Source: Pogostemon cablin
Taxonomy: Eukaryota; Streptophyta; Magnoliopsida; Lamiales; Lamiaceae
Direction of reading: 5' to 3'
DNA length: 64,000 nt
NCBI GenBank assembly: GCA_023678885.1
Contig: CM043000.1
Location: 19,700,729 to 19,764,728, forward strand
Of this stretch, positions 59,501-64,000 are shown piece after piece. The translations under genes were made by a program, and so were the position numbers. Below the pieces are notes generated by a model. The model was given only the letters and a program-made list of their open reading frames with translations, was not told the DNA's origin and searched no databases. Position 1 is the stretch's first letter, and the number at the start of each line of letters is the position of its first letter.

Positions 59501-62500
59501 ATCCAAGTCAATATCCATTAATTAACCCAGATAAATAAATAAATAAATGGAGGGAAAAAAAATTACTTGTAAGAGTTCTTAACAAAGCTCCATCCATTGA
59601 CATCACAGACATATGACCTTCCCTCACAACGAAGAAGATCAAAACCACAAACCTGTACATAAATGTAAACAAGTCGTTAACTACTACATAGTCACAGGTG
59701 CTCTAAATTGAAATCACATTTGAAGTTTATGTGTACTTACAGCTTGCCCGAATGCAACACACACCTCTCTTGCCATTTGCTTCTCAGGCGGAGTAAGCAG
59801 GACAGGATATCTGACCTGTAGAGAAAATTTTTTAAGACTAATAGAGGCAATATAAATATATATGTGGGGAAAAATCAAATAGATAAGCAGGACTAAGCAA
59901 TGTTGATTGGAATTCTACTTGCAGAAAGATGCTCCTACAACTGCTACAGCAGACAATGCACTCAATACAATTCATCAAATGTCTAGATTTTAACTATAAA
60001 AAAAAAAAAATTACAAGCCTCTCTTTGATGTTTAATTACTTAAGAGTCCTCAATGCTTGGAATCATCATTAAAGTTACAAGCTGCAGATGCAAGAATTAC
60101 TTACTTCTTTACCGTCAGGATTTCTCATTACTACACCATCAACTACAGGAGACTTCCTTGCCTCTGCATGAGCATATTCAGGGCCCACAGTGTACACCTA
60201 AGATGCAATAAGGAATCAAAATTGCCTTTTAATCAAATAACATGTAAATATATCTGCAGAATTCAAATGACATCAACAAAATAATATTATAACTGTACTA
60301 GTAAGAAAACGCCAACATTCTCACAAAGGGGGCATGACCAGCAAAAGTTCACAGGAATCAGAAGTCCATAAATAAAAAACTTTAATTTCTGTTGATAGTT
60401 GATACATTTCAGAGTACTAAGAAAAAGACAAAAGATTCACAAGAATTTACACATCAGACAACCTTCACATCTGTTCCCCCAGTAGGCATGAATTCCTCGT
60501 ATATGTACGACCCTTCCCGCCTCACCCTTCTGACATCAGGATAAAATTCACTTGAGCGGTTACCAATCTGAGAGAAAGGCAAAATGTATTTAATTAAGAG
60601 CAGAGTACAACAGAAAATTATGTTAACTAACAAGGGAGAATTGTTTCTAATTAACATTTATCTTGACTGAGCTTCAAGAAATTGATTTAACGAATGATAA
60701 TCAAATAACACTGATTTAGAACTGATCTTTTCAATTACACAACTGGAAGCAACCCAACAAGTTGTTCATTACAACCAAATAAACATGCTGTAATATTGCT
60801 GCTCAATGAGAATCTATTACACTAATGCAGTCGAGCTACGCAGAAGACAAGACTAGCAACCTTACCACCAACTCAAATACACTAGAATATAGTATCAACT
60901 TCGGAAGGGAGATTAAAAGTCGCAGTCTGGTAAGCTAGAATATGTCAAAAACAGAATGTACAACTTAACATCATGTTACAGGATGAATTGAAAGATGTTG
61001 CCAAAAAAAAAAAGAAAAGGAATAATAGATTTATGCATGAAAGCTTCATAAGACATTTTCACTTAAACTCCCAAGGTGTTAAGAGTAACATAATAGTGTT
61101 GTTGATAAACATACTAGTGCTATAAAGTTTTGAAACTGAAAGTTTACAAATTTACTAAAAACCTTACCTTTCGGAACAGTGACTTCATCCCCCCACCAGC
61201 CGAACTAGGGTAATATATCATTATACTGTGATCATCGCCTTCAAAACACAGAAAATCAAACTTGGCATGCCTTTATAGTTCAAATTTTAAAAAGAGAAAC
61301 ATGTAGCCACTTATGCAAACAAATTCAGATCATCAACCACTTCAGGAAGGCAATGAATAGAAGAACTGGGAACTAGGTTTCAATAAAAGGAAAGCAGATT
61401 CACTCTTTTATAATTTCTTTCAAAATCAAGCACTTTTATTAGCATTAAGCATGGGTATAAATTTTATATGTAGATCACTAAGTAGATAAAAAAAGGTCCA
61501 CTAATTACATGATAAATTAAAATTCCCCAGCAAACAATGTAAAGTCAAAATTGTTCTGAAGTTCTTGTAAGGAGCAAAATCTTAATAGTACATATAAAAA
61601 AAGTGAAGAACTCAGTCCAAAATAAAAATAAAGAGCAGTTCTATAAATTCCCAGTTCAGCTAGATAACCGAATATTATGAGCTCACATTTTCTATTTCAT
61701 CTGAACCTCGAATAGGCCACACTAAAATTTCTAAGATGCATCTGCAACTCCCACATTAACTGACATTAGGTGGAAGTTTGGGCTAAATTATTACATGTTG
61801 AAATTTTGGATTATTTAGAGAAATTCATGTTTAGATCTTTTAAGTTGTTATACAGAAGGTAGAGCATGTACTCAGTGAAATAAACAGCAAATTTAGAAGT
61901 TCACAAAACCTAGGCCAAAACCACCACAACCAAAAGGCTCCAGATATACAAAAAAAAAAAAAACATTTAAAATATGTGCTTTATAGATAGTTTACCGTCA
62001 ATGGGTTTTTCCACAAATGGCTTCCAAAATCGGTTCCCATGGACCTCAACAAAATCTTCCTCCTCGATAAAATAATCCACGTCTTGGTTTGGATAATCCC
62101 GATTAACTAACGCATATCTCGGAACAGGAATTCCATACAGTTCAAGCCTCTGAATAACCATCAAAAAAATCACCAACAACCGACATAAGGAACCACAAAA
62201 CAGATGGACATTGAGTAAGAAAATTCTTTTTCATACAAAAAGAAAATATGTGCACTGTTGTCTCTAAGCAAGCAAATTTACAACTATTAATATATAAAAA
62301 ATATATTTCCTTTATAATTCATTTCATTGGATATGCATCTTATATTCGATGCATAAAATAACAATATATAAACCATAATTTTCGATTTTTAACTGAAAAA
62401 ACCTAAGATTAAAAAAAGAGAAAAATGATGGGAAGATGGAATAAGAGAATTAGAAAGAAACTAAATATAAGATCATAGTCATACAAGTACAATTTGAGAA

Positions 62501-63607
62501 TATTGAGAATTTGAAAATGTAGGTTCCATTAACAAAGGTTGTAGTATGGGCTGCGTGGTTACTATGTGCAAGTATATATATAACTAAGAAAAATTAAAAC
62601 CAAGCTCCTTGAATACTCCTTAGATACAAGTTTCTATTGTGTATTGTTAATGTTTATTTTTTACAGCTTAAGGATGCAAACCTCGTACACTTTCCTTCGA
62701 TCATGAAGAAGGCGTTGTTGTTCCAAATCATTTACGAGGAAAGGCCTGACAAATAGAGTGATAAATCAGCATCAGAGATAATTTATGGGAAAAACAGAAT
62801 AGACAAGATCATGTGTTCAAATAATTGCATTTCATGTCAAATATAAGGGTAAAAAGAGATTCATGTCAAATTTGAAAGATGTTAACTTACTTTCTTAGTG
62901 CAGCATATGCTTCAGCTCTCTCCAGAGGATAGCCTGAAGAATAAAAGCCAATCAAGCAGTCACATATAGGCCACCTGCAATTTAAGATCAATCGTTGTGA
63001 AAGAGGTATCAGCAACAAACGTAAGTTGGACAACTCAGTAAATTTTAGAATGGTATTACAGAAAGAAGAAATAAAAATAAATAAAAAATTAAATCACAAT
63101 CTTATATCAGTCAATTTTATCAATATAAACGAAGAAAAATCACCTCTCGATGGGCTCTTCAAGGATTACTTTGTCCCCGAAATGCACTATCTGCACCACT
63201 CAATAAATCCTTTTATTTTACTCGTTACCAAAGTAATATCATACCCACAAGGCCACAACAGACATAAAACTGCTAGTTGTACTCTTATCACTACAGCAAA
63301 ATTTCATTGGCTATTTTATTAAAAAATAATTCAACACCGTTAATTACCTCAAATTCTCCAAAAGCCTCCAGTCTCTCCAAAATTTGCAGCATTGGCGCCG
63401 AAACGGCCTAAAACAATCAAACAGCCACACAAAAAAAAAAAAAAAAAAATCAGTAAACGTCTATAGAATTACAACCATAGGTGCATGGTTTTCTGAAGTG
63501 AAAATGGAAAACAGGAACAAAACCTCGGAGTCGCACTTCACCTTCTTTTCCATAACACACACTCCTACAGTTATCTTCTTATACAGACTTTCCTCTTCCC
63601 CCTCCAT
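50603..63607 (-). CDS. VIH: VIH-type inositol hexakisphosphate/diphosphoinositol kinase-phosphatase (PPIP5K)
   Basis: Bifunctional enzyme that makes and removes the 1-position pyrophosphate of InsP8 from InsP7, linking phosphate status and jasmonate signalling in plants. I assembled 30 exons on the minus strand; first 63607-63524, last 50866-50603. The frame closes at every junction to give 1058 aa, near the known about 1050. The N-terminal ATP-grasp kinase (to about residue 340) has [58 protein letters not shown] and [15 protein letters not shown]. The histidine-acid-phosphatase-like half begins at [10 protein letters not shown] (about 376), then [34 protein letters not shown] and [22 protein letters not shown] low-complexity acidic linker ([20 protein letters not shown]) comes late. 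Exon 22 uses a GC donor. Introns hold MITEs and tandem repeats. The gene is complete in the window. Confidence 0.97.
55534..55600. repeat. Three-copy short tandem repeat in VIH intron 20
   Basis: GAATGGATGACACGTAGGAG recurs with small changes (GACACCTAGGAGAG, GACACGTAGGAGAG), period about 21-22 bp. Confidence 0.75.
55697..55925. repeat. Tandem duplication, period 115 bp, in VIH intron 20
   Basis: TAGCACTGGAAATCCCGTGC at 55697 recurs at 55812, and the two units differ by a 3-bp indel and a few substitutions. Near-identity indicates a young duplication. Confidence 0.9.
57631..57911. mobile_element. Stowaway-like MITE in VIH intron 15
   Basis: The left end TTA-CTCCCTCCGTCCGGAGTA is a textbook Stowaway end. 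The right end (reverse complement) CTCTCTCTATCCTGGGTTTT is diverged. The halves also mirror TTTACACACATTTTGCA against CAACTTTTCTAAATTGTGTGCC-like text. Confidence 0.7.
58438..63607 (-). other. VIH: VIH exons 1-15 (kinase half and phosphatase start)
   Basis: Exons: 63607-63524, 63407-63348, 63190-63144, 62974-62891, 62745-62682, 62149-61996, 61238-61168, 60567-60463, 60197-60105, 59815-59741, 59652-59567, 59247-59041, 58954-58855, 58779-58709, 58519-58438. The RHGDRTP motif is split across exons 12 and 13 (CA|T codon). Confidence 0.9.
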
Positions 63608-64000
63608 TCCAAATTTAAACTACAAGAATGTGAAAATATTCGTCTATCTCTTCCTTCACTGCTCAAGTTCAACCAAAACAAAACACATAGCAGCCGCATT
63701 CATTCATCACATTCAAAATAATCAAAAACAACATCAACTGAAGCTGTAAATAAGAGCGTAATACGTTACCAGAGAAGCCGACCTTCGAAATGGAAATACT
63801 CGAACTAGGATAGCGAATTCCGTCGTTGAACAAGCAGTCAAAAATCACGAGAAAACGTGGAGGTAATCCAAGTAAAGGTTGCGAACTTTTAGCAACCGAA
63901 AAAAGAGAGAAAGAGAGAAGAGAGAGAGGTGTTGGAAATAAATCCATGAAACTTTAACCCTATTATGATTAACGAGATTTAAACCGTAAAGCAGAAGCGT
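63608..64000 (-). promoter_or_regulatory. VIH 5' UTR and start of promoter
   Basis: The CT-rich run seen on the minus strand near 63898-63935 (TCTCTCTTCTCTCTTTCTCT) resembles plant Y-patch or CT-rich leader DNA. A 92-codon minus-strand open frame here (63947-63669) ends before the VIH start; it shows no family features and is not called. Confidence 0.45.

Noticed and set aside
63669..63947. 92-codon minus-strand open frame upstream of the VIH start
   Set aside because: It lies in the VIH 5' leader, ends before the VIH ATG, has no family motif, and the VIH start at 63607 gives the expected conserved N-terminus.
1..64000. Retroviral, phage, CRISPR or bacterial operon content
   Set aside because: No direct-repeat arrays with spacers, no phage or bacterial genes and no polycistronic layout were seen.

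Overview
This is nuclear DNA of a flowering plant. It holds AT-rich, gene-poor stretches, genes with many short GT-AG introns, and plant-specific families: a WRINKLED-type double-AP2 factor, chloroplast ferredoxin-sulfite reductase, a pollen-type pectate lyase and a VIH inositol-pyrophosphate kinase. Stowaway-like elements with 'CTCCCTCCGTCC' ends, hAT elements with 8-bp target duplications and a tRNA-derived SINE agree with this. I infer a eudicot. The family cannot be fixed from the window alone. There are no operons, CRISPR arrays or recognisable tRNA/rRNA genes.

Layout. 2.4-4.5 kb (-): WRI3/WRI4-like AP2 factor with the 9-nt microexon. 4.6-12.9 kb: no gene; repeats, a SINE, an hAT element nested in a MULE-like MITE, paired Stowaways and an orphan cluster of TGGGCY promoter motifs. 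13.2-16.6 kb (+): SIR, 8 exons, 683 aa. 18.0-22.8 kb (+): SSRP1 of the FACT complex, 16 exons, 642 aa. 23.6-26.0 kb (-): pectate lyase, 4 exons, 446 aa, tail-to-tail with SSRP1. 26-30.2 kb: repeats. 30.2-33.0 kb (+): VDAC porin, 6 exons, 276 aa, with a SINE in intron 2. 34.4-34.8 kb (+): intronless four-helix membrane protein of unknown function. 34.8-41.1 kb: repeats, including a clean 3-kb solo LTR. 41.2-50.1 kb (+): tandem array of three thioredoxin h2 units, one intact and two decayed, both decayed copies carrying an hAT insertion. 50.6-63.6 kb (-): complete VIH kinase/phosphatase gene, 30 exons, 1058 aa.

The genes do not form a pathway. They are independent housekeeping or tissue-specific genes: sulfite reduction, nucleosome handling, cell-wall loosening, mitochondrial permeability, thiol redox, inositol pyrophosphate signalling and lipid/cuticle transcription. 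Exon models were built by hand: I read splice sites on the sequence, required each reading frame to close across every junction, and compared with remembered family sequences. No new biological system was found. The most instructive parts are the eroding thioredoxin array with its nested, TSD-flanked transposons, the transposon that abuts a splice donor of the AP2 gene, a GC-AG intron in VIH, and the repeat families shared between distant loci.
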